Shown one piece after another: positions 45,586 to 54,800 of a stretch of 64,000 nucleotides of DNA. The notes under the pieces were generated by a model. The model was not told where the DNA came from, did no database searches, and saw only the letters and a program-made list of their open reading frames with translations. How positions within the stretch are numbered: position 1 is the first letter of the stretch; every line of letters starts with the position of its first letter. The position numbers were made by a program, and so were the translations under genes. The stretch spans positions 1 through 64,000 of the forward strand of contig DXXK01000070.1 of NCBI GenBank assembly GCA_019416425.1, written 5' to 3'. This DNA is from Bacteroidales bacterium. GTDB lineage: Bacteria; Bacteroidota; Bacteroidia; Bacteroidales; Muribaculaceae.

Positions 45586-46665
45586 TTAGAAGTGCCACCC
45601 TAAAGCTACAAACACCGTCATCAGCAATAAGTTCGCCAGTGCGAACGGCATTAAGTACTTCCATTCGAAAGCCAGCAGCTGGTCGATACGCACCCGGGGG
45701 AACGTCCACTTGAACCAGATGATGACGAACGAGATGAAGAATGCCTTACCCAGGAACCATATAACGCTCGGGATATAATCCATAACCATATTGAACCCAT
45801 CCCAGCCCGGAATGTGCAGCGGCATCCATCCACCCAGGAACATCAGGCTGGCGATACCCGAAACGATGAACAGGTTCAGGTATTCTGCCAGATAGAAGAA
45901 ACCGAAGTGGATACCGGAATACTCCGTATGGTAACCGGCGGTCAGCTCATGCTCTGCCTCGGGAAGGTCGAACGGCCCGCGGTTGGTCTCGGCCGTTGCG
46001 GCGATGACGTAGATTATGAAGGCAATGATCGCAGGAATGTGTCCCTTGAACAGGAACCAGGCATCCTCCTGCGCCCATACCAGCTCGCTGATGTTCATTG
46101 TACCGGCCAATACGATAATCGTCATCAGGGCCAGGCCCAACGACAACTCGTAGCTGACCATCTGCGCGCCGCTTCGCATGGCGCCGATCAGAGTATACTT
46201 GTTGTTCGACGCCCAGCCGGCCAACAGGATACCCAGCACACCGACCGAGCTTACGGCCAGAATGAAGAATATACCTATGTTCCAATCGATGATCTGCAGG
46301 CCGTTACCCCACGGCAGACACGCCAGCATAGTGACAGACGACGTAATCACCACATAGGGGGCAAGTTTGAACAGGAAGCGGTCCGTGCCCTTCAGGCATA
46401 TCAGCTCCTTGATCAGGATCTTGAACATATCGGCGAACACCTGGAGCAATCCCCATGGACCCACACGCATAGGGCCGAGACGGCACTGGAACCAGGCGCA
46501 GAGCTTACGCTCGTACAATATATAGAAAAGAGCCAGGACTGTGTACGTGAGCAGTATCAATACTCCGACAATGACGCATTCAATCAGTACGGCCAGCCAG
46601 TCGGCCATGCCGGTGCCCAGCAACAGGTCGTTGAATCCTGACGTCCATTTCCCAAAATCAAACAT
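45586..46665 (-). CDS. nuoH: NADH-quinone oxidoreductase subunit H
   Basis: Membrane subunit forming the quinone chamber of complex I, 359 residues with eight or nine helices. ERKLCAWFQCRLGPMRVGPWG, FDLPEAEHELTAGYHTEYSG and TFPRVRIDQLLAFEWKYLMP are the conserved loops at the quinone site. It is the last complex I gene before the atp block and starts 49 nt after nuoCD. Confidence 0.97.
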   Translation of the reverse strand: MFDFGKWTSGFNDLLLGTGMADWLAVLIECVIVGVLILLTYTVLALFYILYERKLCAWFQCRLGPMRVGPWGLLQVFADMFKILIKELICLKGTDRFLFKLAPYVVITSSVTMLACLPWGNGLQIIDWNIGIFFILAVSSVGVLGILLAGWASNNKYTLIGAMRSGAQMVSYELSLGLALMTIIVLAGTMNISELVWAQEDAWFLFKGHIPAIIAFIIYVIAATAETNRGPFDLPEAEHELTAGYHTEYSGIHFGFFYLAEYLNLFIVSGIASLMFLGGWMPLHIPGWDGFNMVMDYIPSVIWFLGKAFFISFVIIWFKWTFPRVRIDQLLAFEWKYLMPFALANLLLMTVFVALGWHF

Positions 46666-46714
46666 ATCTCGTAGTTGTTGTTTGTGTTTTAATCTTCTTG
46701 ATTCTTATTATGCC

Positions 46715-48346
46715 TTAACGGTCGATATCGGGGATTACAAAGTCCAAAGCGGCACCGATGGTGATCAGGTCGGCAATCATGTAGCCCGTACAAGTCAGGT
46801 CCATGACGCCCACCAGATTGAAGCAGGGGCTCTGGAAGTGGATACGGTAGGGATTCTTCTGACCGTCACTCTCGATATAGACGCCGAAAGCGCCGCGCGA
46901 CGCCTCGACCTGCTGATACCAGCGGCCTGCGGGCAGTTTGATGATTTTCGGAACCTGGGCGCGGATGTCGCCCTCGGGGATATTGTCCACCAGCTGTTCC
47001 AGGATGCGGCAACTCTGTTCGATTTCCATCATACGGACCATGTAGCGGCTGTACGAGTCGCAGCCGTCCAGCAGGACCTCGTCGAAGTCAAGCTCACTGT
47101 ATATGCTGTAGGGATGCTTCTTGCGTGTATCATTGCTCCAGTTGGAGCCTCGTCCGCTGGGACCCGTAATGTCGTAGTTGATGGCGTCTTCCTTGCTCAG
47201 CTTGCCTACGCCTACCATACGGTTCTTGGCGATGACATTGCCTGAGAACACTTTGTGATACTCCTTCAGACGCTCGGGCATGATGCGTATCAGCTCCTTG
47301 ACATCCTTCTGGAAGTCCGGGTGCAGGTCAGCTATGACACCTCCGATCACGTTGTAATTCATCGACATACGTGCTCCGCAGGTCTTCTCGAAAATGTCGA
47401 GGACCATCTCACGCTCGCGGAAACCATAGAAGAACGCGGTCGTGGCACCGAGGTCCATGGCCGTACACCCGAACGACAGCAAGTGCGACGAGATACGCAT
47501 CAGCTCATCCATCATGACACGGATCACCTCGGCGCGTCGCGGAACCTCGATGCCCAGAGCCTTCTCGATGCACATGCACAGGCAATGGCGGTTCTGATGC
47601 GCCGACATATAGTCCATGCGGTCGGTGAAATGCAGCGTCTGCGGGTAAGACAGGCTCTCGGTAAGTTTCTCGATACCGCGGTGGATATAGCCCGAGACAA
47701 CGTCCACATGCTTGATTACCTCACCGTCCAGACTGGCGCGAAAGCGCATCACACCGTGGGTCGAGGGATGCTGGGGGCCGATGTTGATGACATACTCATC
47801 CTCATCGAACACCTTGCCAGGAACTTCCTTGACCTTCCCGTCCTCCAGCTTGTAGGTACGGGTGTCGTCCTCGTTCTTCTCGTCCTCAAGACGGATGGGA
47901 TTCAGCTCCGGGTTGGCGTCGTAATCCTTGCGCAGGGGGTAGCCCACCCAGTCGTTGCGCAGGAAGAAGCGACGCATGTCGGGATGGTCGATGAACTTGA
48001 TGCCGAACATGTCGAACACCTCGCGTTCCTGGAAGTTAGCCACCTTCCACAGGTCGCTGACCGTGTGTATGTAGCAGTTGTCGCGGTCGCCAGCGGCCTC
48101 CACCTTGACCGAAATCACCTCCCAGTCGTGCTTGGTGCTGGTCAGATAATAAATTACACCGAGCTTCTCCTTCCAGTCCATTCCGACTACTGCGGATAGG
48201 ACATCGAAGGCGAGGTCCGGTGATTCCTTGAGCTTCTTGGCCACATCATGCCAATCCTGCTCGGCAACATTCACCAGCAGGCAATCCCCCTCCTCGAAGG
48301 TCGCCGCCGGATATATCTTCTGGATTTTCTCTTGTATCTGGCTCAT
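46715..48346 (-). CDS. nuoCD: NADH-quinone oxidoreductase fused subunits C and D
   Basis: Fusion of two peripheral-arm subunits of complex I, 543 residues. The C part (1-165) ends with FDMFGIKFIDHPDMRRFFL and WVGYPLRKDYD; a charged linker leads to the D part at about 190, INIGPQHPSTHGVMRF, which supplies quinone-site residues (the His of QHPSTHG and a tyrosine later). The C-terminus DFVIPDIDR is intact, typical of NuoD. The fusion is common in Bacteroidota. It lies 6 nt after nuoB. Confidence 0.97.
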   Translation of the reverse strand: MSQIQEKIQKIYPAATFEEGDCLLVNVAEQDWHDVAKKLKESPDLAFDVLSAVVGMDWKEKLGVIYYLTSTKHDWEVISVKVEAAGDRDNCYIHTVSDLWKVANFQEREVFDMFGIKFIDHPDMRRFFLRNDWVGYPLRKDYDANPELNPIRLEDEKNEDDTRTYKLEDGKVKEVPGKVFDEDEYVINIGPQHPSTHGVMRFRASLDGEVIKHVDVVSGYIHRGIEKLTESLSYPQTLHFTDRMDYMSAHQNRHCLCMCIEKALGIEVPRRAEVIRVMMDELMRISSHLLSFGCTAMDLGATTAFFYGFREREMVLDIFEKTCGARMSMNYNVIGGVIADLHPDFQKDVKELIRIMPERLKEYHKVFSGNVIAKNRMVGVGKLSKEDAINYDITGPSGRGSNWSNDTRKKHPYSIYSELDFDEVLLDGCDSYSRYMVRMMEIEQSCRILEQLVDNIPEGDIRAQVPKIIKLPAGRWYQQVEASRGAFGVYIESDGQKNPYRIHFQSPCFNLVGVMDLTCTGYMIADLITIGAALDFVIPDIDR

Positions 48347-48352
48347 AATGGC

Positions 48353-48967
48353 TTATCCTATCTGACCCTTTTCTTCGGGATGTTCGGCGAAAAACTCATC
48401 GATTTTCTCCTTGCGGTTAGCGCCGCCGAAGAATTTCTCGACTTTGATCTTACGTTGCAGCTGCATCAGGCCATAGAACATGGCCTCGGGGCGCGGAGGG
48501 CAACCGGGTATGAAGACGTCCACAGGGAGGATCTTGTCGACACCCGGCAGCACGCAGTACGACTTCTTGAACGGGCCGCCGGAAACGGCACAGCCGCCGC
48601 ATGCGATGACGTACTTGGGCTCAGCCAGCTGCTCATACAGACGGCGCAGCGCCGGTGCCATGCGGTGCACGATGGTTCCCTGAACCATGATATAGTCGGC
48701 CTGACGGGGCGAGTTACGCGCCACCTCGAAACCGAAACGGGCCATATCGTAACGGGCCGCTCCCAGACACATGAACTCGATTGCACAGCACGACGTGCCG
48801 AAGCACAAAGGCCACAGCGAATTGGCGCGGCCCCAGTTCATCAGCTCGTCAAGCTTGCCTACTACTACATTTGCTCCGGTGGCGTTCAGCTCCTCGACCA
48901 ACTTATCGATGTAATCGTTGTTCTTGAAGTCCTCGCGCTTCATGCTCTTGATATGGTCTATTCCCAT
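48353..48967 (-). CDS. nuoB: NADH-quinone oxidoreductase subunit B
   Basis: Subunit carrying cluster N2, the last electron carrier before quinone, 204 residues. The tandem cysteines Cys60-Cys61 in GTSCCAIEF, with [10 protein letters not shown] and PGCPPRPEA, are the N2 ligands. The last 40 residues are charged ([14 protein letters not shown]). It overlaps nuoA by 10 nt. Confidence 0.96.
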   Translation of the reverse strand: MGIDHIKSMKREDFKNNDYIDKLVEELNATGANVVVGKLDELMNWGRANSLWPLCFGTSCCAIEFMCLGAARYDMARFGFEVARNSPRQADYIMVQGTIVHRMAPALRRLYEQLAEPKYVIACGGCAVSGGPFKKSYCVLPGVDKILPVDVFIPGCPPRPEAMFYGLMQLQRKIKVEKFFGGANRKEKIDEFFAEHPEEKGQIG

Positions 48968-49329
48968 TTCAACGCTCCTTTACGCCAGGCGTAAGCCAGG
49001 CCCATTACTAATACGAACATAAAGATGCCGATGCACAGGATACCCTGGGGACCCATGCCCTTCATCACTACCGACCACGGATACAGGAATACGATCTCGA
49101 CGTCGAACAGCAGGAACAGGATGGCGAAAATGTAGTAGCCGGCCTTGAACTGCAGCATCGAGGCACCACGGGTCGGAATACCGCACTCATACGCCTCGGA
49201 CTTCCGAACCGTATACGAACGCGGCGAAATCAATTTGGCTATCAGCAACGCCGCGAACACCAACGCCAGGCCCGTGATGACCGCCGTCAGGCTCAACGCT
49301 CCGTTGCCAATCTGGCACAATAATTCCAT
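48958..49329 (-). CDS. nuoA: NADH-quinone oxidoreductase subunit A
   Basis: Small membrane subunit of complex I, 123 residues with three helices. [15 protein letters not shown] is the conserved loop with the cysteine seen in active/deactive studies, and [16 protein letters not shown] the following helix. First gene of the interleaved operon, about 70 nt after the promoter at 49401-49432. Confidence 0.96.
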   Translation of the reverse strand: MELLCQIGNGALSLTAVITGLALVFAALLIAKLISPRSYTVRKSEAYECGIPTRGASMLQFKAGYYIFAILFLLFDVEIVFLYPWSVVMKGMGPQGILCIGIFMFVLVMGLAYAWRKGALKWE

Positions 49330-49400
49330 ATTGTGTTTACTGTTAGTTAGTTAACTTGTTTTACCGCACCTTTTCCCCGGACACGGCATTAGTTCTTGTG

Positions 49401-49432
49401 CAAAGTTACCCAATTTTTCCCACTCACACAAA
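49401..49432 (-). promoter_or_regulatory. Promoter of the nuo-atp-nuo operon
   Basis: CAAAGTTA at 49401-49408 reads TAACTTTG on the minus strand; CAAA at 49429-49432 reads TTTG; the spacer is 20 nt. Both elements are exact. I found no comparable site between nuoH and atpD or between atpG and nuoI. Confidence 0.75.
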
Positions 49433-49469
49433 TAAATTTCCACCTTATCCTTAAAAATCATTAAATAAA

Positions 49470-49519
49470 ATCCCGGACCGCGAGCGCGGAATCCGATTCC
49501 GCCGCTCCCGATCCGGGAT
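49470..49519 (-). terminator. Terminator of the unknown lipoprotein gene
   Basis: ATCCCGGA (49470-49477) pairs with TCCGGGAT (49512-49519), and an inner stem GAGCGCGGAAT with ATTCCGCCGCTC (one bulge) extends it to nearly the whole 50 nt. On the minus strand TTTTATTT follows. Confidence 0.75.
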
Positions 49520-49574
49520 GATATTACTGATGATTCTGACACAAGGCCGGATTTAGTCCCGTGCCCTGATGTTT

Positions 49575-50585
49575 TTATTTATTCAAGTCGGAGATGTTGT
49601 AACCATATACGCCCTGTCCGTCGAATGTAACGGAGGTCTTGTCGGGCAGCATGAATCGGCACATGATGCCGGTCATGTTCTTAGTGCTGTTCAACAGCAG
49701 CCCCGAAATTGTGTATTCAGGCATCTCCTTCTTGTCCTTAAGCGATACAGGCACCAGATTGTTGCCCTTGATCGTGAAACCGTTCCTGTCGAAGGTCACA
49801 GGGATGTCCTCCAGCTTGAAGTCATCGGTCTTAACCTCGGCCTGCTCGGCCTCGCCACCCTCGGAAACCGTCTTCTTGAAGTTGTAGAAATAAACGGTGG
49901 CCTTGTAATCCGATGCCTTCTCCAGGTTCAGGTAAACGCGGATCACCCCGTCTTTATCATCCTCGGGAGCCATGGAGGTGGGATGCATCTTGACGGTGGT
50001 GCCTGTGTACAGCATGTCGCACCAGAATGTCATGACATTGTAATCCTCCAGATTGTACTGGGTCTCGGTGTAGATGCTGTTTCCGGCGCTGCCTCCGGGA
50101 TAGAGGATGGGGTTGACGCTCAGTTCATCGCGAAGCTGGTTCAGCAGGTAGGGATTCAGAGTGTTGGCAGCAGACGTGATGTCACCCATGAAACTGGTTA
50201 TGGTACGTCCACCGGTAGCCGTGGCGTTCTGAGCCTCGATCAGGTAGCAAGCGGCGCTCCATTTGTTGCTGTTGCTATCGCTGCCGTTACTGTCGGTTCC
50301 GCCAAGTACCAGATTCGCTCCCACAAAGGGCAGCACGCCTGTGGAGGCGGACGCGGTGACGCCGTCAAGAATCAGGTTATTGATGCCTACGGTGCAGGTT
50401 CCGTCTACCATGTCCATGACGAACGAGTATGTCGTGGGCGATACTGTGGTGTTACCCTTGGAGTCGGTCACCAAGGAGTACGTGCGCACATTGTAGGTGG
50501 TCTGCATCTTGGTGTCATCGCCGTGGTTGCATGATGTGGCACCCAGCATCAACGCAGCAGCGGCAATCAGTGCGAATTTCTTCAT
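49575..50585 (-). CDS. Unknown lipoprotein
   Basis: I do not recognise the family. The 336 residues start with a lipoprotein signal (lipobox LGATSC, Cys19). The rest is rich in Thr, Ser, Asn and Gly with many short beta-strands; a Gly/Ser/Asn loop (NGSDSNSN) lies near residue 105 and an acidic loop (EGGEAEQAEV) near 250. Two similar-looking halves (30-190 and 200-330) each begin with alternating strands, suggesting two beta-sandwich domains. It stands alone with a terminator behind it and could be a surface or periplasmic binding protein. Confidence 0.75.
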   Translation of the reverse strand: MKKFALIAAAALMLGATSCNHGDDTKMQTTYNVRTYSLVTDSKGNTTVSPTTYSFVMDMVDGTCTVGINNLILDGVTASASTGVLPFVGANLVLGGTDSNGSDSNSNKWSAACYLIEAQNATATGGRTITSFMGDITSAANTLNPYLLNQLRDELSVNPILYPGGSAGNSIYTETQYNLEDYNVMTFWCDMLYTGTTVKMHPTSMAPEDDKDGVIRVYLNLEKASDYKATVYFYNFKKTVSEGGEAEQAEVKTDDFKLEDIPVTFDRNGFTIKGNNLVPVSLKDKKEMPEYTISGLLLNSTKNMTGIMCRFMLPDKTSVTFDGQGVYGYNISDLNK

Positions 50586-50634
50586 CTTAAATTATTTTGT
50601 GTTTTTGGTTTCTCAGTTCAGCTTAAAAAGAAAC

Positions 50635-50672
50635 GTCCGGGACACCCTATTATTATACATGGCATGCCGGAC
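50635..50672 (-). terminator. Terminator after rnz/HTH remnant
   Basis: GTCCGG (50635-50640) pairs with CCGGAC (50667-50672); on the minus strand GTTTCTTTTT follows. It is the likely end of the long leftward operon that finishes with rnz. Confidence 0.55.
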
Positions 50673-50705
50673 ACATATTCTTTAACACTTTCGGGAATAG
50701 ATATC

Positions 50706-50846
50706 CTATATCTTGACCAGATAATCGTATAGGTTCGCCGTCCGGTCCGGTCCCAGTTTCTTGCGCAGGCGGTAGCGCGTCATCTCAACGGAGCGATAGG
50801 AGATATTGAACAACGGAGCGATATCCTTGCTGGAGAGGCCCGCGCA
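50706..50846 (-). pseudogene. LuxR/GerE helix-turn-helix remnant
   Basis: A start-less frame encodes CAGLSSKDIAPLFNISYRS then VEMTRYRLRKKLGPDRTANL and ends in TAG at 50706-50708. This is the C-terminal DNA-binding end of a LuxR/GerE-type regulator of the kind fused to TPR or sensor domains in Bacteroidota. No ATG precedes it in frame, and everything N-terminal is missing. It continues in frame directly from the TGA of rnz (50886-50888) over 59 sense codons, so it is either a decayed gene end or, much less likely, a read-through extension. Confidence 0.7.
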
Positions 50847-50885
50847 CCGATGATGCGCGGATGTTCTTATTTCATCTACGGACCA

Positions 50886-51800
50886 TCAGCGGATGTCGAG
50901 GGTCAGGCCTTCGTGGTTGACGAGGGAGGCGGGGAAGATCTCCTGAGCCTCCTTGGCGAAAAGGGCATCATCGTTGTATCGGCTGGAATAGTGGCCGGTC
51001 AGCAGACGCTTCGCTCCGGCATCACGTGCCACCATCGCCGCCTGCCTGGCGGTGCTGTGGAAACGGTCGTGCGCGTCGGCCGCATTATTCTCCAGATACG
51101 TCGTCTCGTGGAACAGCAGGTCCACCGGACCGATCTTCGGTGCCAGGTCCGGCATGTACAATGTGTCGCTGATATGCGCGTAGCTCCGTGCCGGGTCGGC
51201 GTCCGTGGTCAGCATCACATTCGGTATCACCGTGCCGTCAGCCTTCACGAAATCCGCCCCCTCCTTGATGTCACGCAGCTGAAATACCGGCACACCGTGA
51301 AAATCACACATCTCGCGGTTGATATGGCGCAACGGTTCCTTCTCCTCGAAGATATACCCGACGTCCGGAATACGGTGTTCCAACGGCACCGTCCGTACCG
51401 TCAGCGCCCCGGTGTCGAGTATCACCCGCACCTCCGGCTCGATGACGTCGAACTCCAGCTCGAACGAGAGATGCGGAGAGAAGAAGCCTATCATCCGCTC
51501 CAATATCTCCTTGCCCTCCTTGAAGGTGTGGATGGTCAGTATCCCCTCCTTGCCGCCCAGACCCATCGTGGCCACCAGACCGGGCAGACCCATGACATGG
51601 TCGGCATGAAGGTGCGTCAGGAAGATGTGGCGCAGGCGCGAGAACTTGAGCCGCTGCCGCTGGAACTGCAGCTGCGCCCCCTCGCCGCAGTCCACCATGT
51701 AGAGCGTGCCGCGATGGTCCACCACCGTCGACGACGGCTGGTGATGCAGGGTCGGCTTGGCCGACCCGCATCCCAGCGTATGTATCTTGAAATCACTCAT
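50886..51800 (-). CDS. rnz: Ribonuclease Z
   Basis: Zinc-dependent endonuclease that removes 3' trailers from tRNA precursors, 304 residues. The metallo-beta-lactamase motif HLHADHVMGLPGL and the downstream GPVDLLFHETTYL (Asp/His) and LLTGHYSSRY are intact. It has no signal peptide. It starts 9 nt after the alpha-2-macroglobulin-like gene, so it sits at the end of an envelope operon. After its TGA comes the in-frame HTH remnant. Confidence 0.95.
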   Translation of the reverse strand: MSDFKIHTLGCGSAKPTLHHQPSSTVVDHRGTLYMVDCGEGAQLQFQRQRLKFSRLRHIFLTHLHADHVMGLPGLVATMGLGGKEGILTIHTFKEGKEILERMIGFFSPHLSFELEFDVIEPEVRVILDTGALTVRTVPLEHRIPDVGYIFEEKEPLRHINREMCDFHGVPVFQLRDIKEGADFVKADGTVIPNVMLTTDADPARSYAHISDTLYMPDLAPKIGPVDLLFHETTYLENNAADAHDRFHSTARQAAMVARDAGAKRLLTGHYSSRYNDDALFAKEAQEIFPASLVNHEGLTLDIR

Positions 51801-51809
51801 AGTATTCAG

Positions 51810-54800
51810 TTACTGCACTGTCAGCTTGACACCGGCGGAATGAGCCGAGATGACGGGGGCATACTGCGACTGCGCCTGTGCGATGCCGAGCGTGTACTCA
51901 CCCGCACGGTCCACGAAGCACTCGTAGGTGATTACCGACGTACCCTTGCGCAGGAACGGAATGAACAGGTTGGTCTGCGTGTCGCGCACCTCGCGGTACA
52001 TCCAGACGCCATCCGAAGCAGCATATCCCGACAGCTGGTCCACCGGCTCCAGACATGCGCTACGGTTGTCGATCACGGCCACGTAATCCATGTCTCGGTC
52101 CGTGGTGACAGTAAGAGTGACGCGCACTCGGTCACCGACCTTAAGACTGCCCGCAACTGCCTTGCCGTCCTCTATGGAGTAAACGTTTTTCTCAACCTTT
52201 AATTGCGGCACGCCCTCGCTCTTCACATCCAAGATCGGAGCGACATACTGGCTCATCACGCCGCCCCATGCCGGACCGGCGGAATTCTTCTGAATCCGTA
52301 TGTCGCCATTGCGCACCTGGGCGGGCGTCAGCGTTACGGTAAAGCTGTCTGTTAGCTTAGCGCGGGCCGGAATCTCCATCTCCTTGCCTGCCACGGTCAC
52401 CTTGGCCACATCGCTCGCCACGGTCCAGTCGGAACCGGTTGACAGGATGGCCTGCACCACCTCGGAAGTGCCGTTCATGTCACCCCAGTCCTGGGTCTGC
52501 TTGGACATCAGCAGCCACTGGCGCAGCTGGTCCACCGCGGGATCCTGCGGAGCGGCCTCGCCGTATGCCTCCAGCACCTGGGCCGTTGTGATCAACGGAT
52601 TCCAGCCGCTGAACACACCCTTCAGGTTCTCGAAGCACATACCCTTGCCGGGCGTCACCTTGGCGTACTGGCGCAGTGACTCAAGTATCGACGCCGCCAG
52701 GGCACGCTTGCCCAGACGGTATTCCAGCGTCACGGCCGTGGCCTTGTCGTAGATGCCGAAGTCCTTCCACTGCTCCTCGATGGCCTTGAGGGCCACCTTG
52801 CGCAGCGGCTCGAACGACTTATCGTCCTTGGCATCGGCGAAGAAACTCTTGACATACAGATAATTCAGCATACCTGTCAAGCTGAAGTACTTGCGACGGC
52901 TCTTCTCCCATGCCTCCGCAAACTCACGGTCGGTGTAGCCGAACGACTTCAGCACCATCTCCTCGGCGCCCTGCGGCAGATAGCCCATGCCCTGAAGCAT
53001 GGCCATGTGCAGCTGAACGCGTCCGGTGATGTACGATGATGTCGGCATGTCGGGACACCAGCTCCAGCCGCCGTCGTTGTTCTGACGCTCCCTGAGCACC
53101 TTCATGATCTTGTCGATTGCAGCCTGAGACTTGGCCGTATCGAGATATTCCACCAGACTCTGCATGCGTCGTGTCTCGCTCTCGGCACTGTTGACCCAGG
53201 GTGTATTGTTCAGAGTAACGGCCTTGAGCTGCTGGTCCTTCTGCAGGTTGGACACCAAGGTGGAGTCGCCTGCGTTTTCGGGAGCGGCAAAGGTCTTCAA
53301 CGCCTGGGCCAACTGCGGATAGTTCCTGATCAGACCCTGCGCGATGGCGTTTCCGTAGAGGGCATTGACCTGCGACAGGATGCTTACGGATTCCGGCGCC
53401 AGGATTGAGGGTAAAGCCGTCACGCACTCCCATACCGGATTGCCGCAGTACTGCAGCGTCACCGTGGCGTCCTTGGCATTCTTAGGCAAATCGACCTTGA
53501 TGGTCTGCGCGCCCGGCTCGGCATAGAATGTCTTGCTGTCGATCACCGGAGTGCTGCTGGGCAGCACGGCAACCGTCACACCCTCGCCGTCCTTATGCTT
53601 TCCGCCTACTGCATAGGCGCGTATCTGCACCTCCGATACATCGGCAGGAACATCATAATCGATGGCTACCGTACGCTGACCGGAGGGCTTCAGCTCCTCG
53701 GCCGTGAATTCATGAGCCTTAAGCACACGGCCGTCGGAAGTCAGGATCTCGATGCGGCCGGATACCGGCAATTGAGCCTCGCTGTTGTTATAGAGCGTAG
53801 CGCTGACCTGGGCCTTGTCGCCAGTACGCAGGAAACGCGGAGCGTTCATCTGAACCATCACCTGCTTGGCCGCGACCACATCCAGCGTCTGCACCGCGCC
53901 CTTCAGGTCGGAAGTATATCCCGCTATCTGGAACTGCCAAGTGCCGTTGAAGTTCGGCACCATGAAGTTGACCGTCGCCACTCCGTCACCGTCGGTCAGA
54001 AGGTCCGGCATAAAGAATGCCAGCGGCATCTCCACCGGACGGAGTTCCTCGCGCTCCTGGGGTCCGGCATCACCGGCAGCGTCGGCAGCGATATCCTCGG
54101 CCTCTACCTCCTCGAAGTCCATGCCATTGGCCTCAGTCCCCAGGGACTTGGCCTCGTTCTTGGCCATCATCTTGTAGCCAGCCGCACGCGAGCGTCTCTG
54201 CGGCGCGCTTTCCTCGACTGCCGCATCCATGGCCATAGGACGGGCGCAGTATAACAAATCGTACATCACATGCTCCATGTACAGAGGATAGCCGTAGGTG
54301 TAGATGCCAGGTATAGCAAACATCGCACGGTCGTTATGTCCTCCCCTGACGTATTGAGTGAAGTCGTTGTAGCATAATCCCCGGCGCGGATGATTGATGT
54401 CCACGATGGAGCGCCATGACAGGGCGCCATAAATGTCGAGACACCATTGGAATGGACTCAGGGCATTCAGAGCCTGGTTGCTCATCACGGCCATCACGGG
54501 ACGCTGCACCATGGGACGGTCTCCGATGGTGAAGCGGAATTTCCACGTCTCCATGTCTCCGGGAGTCATACGGTCGCGGAAGGATTCGGTCGTGATCTCC
54601 ACCTTCTCGATCTGGACCTCAGGCACGATGGTGGCCATTTCCTCCATAGTCTCGAAATCGTGTGTGCCGACGACATGCAGGAACATACGTCCCGTCGAGT
54701 CGGGCGCCTGCACATCGACATTGACAATGCCGTCCGACACCTTGATCCACTCGCCGCTCAACAGCTTGTCGCCGTCATCGATGCGGCAGTACAGATAGCT

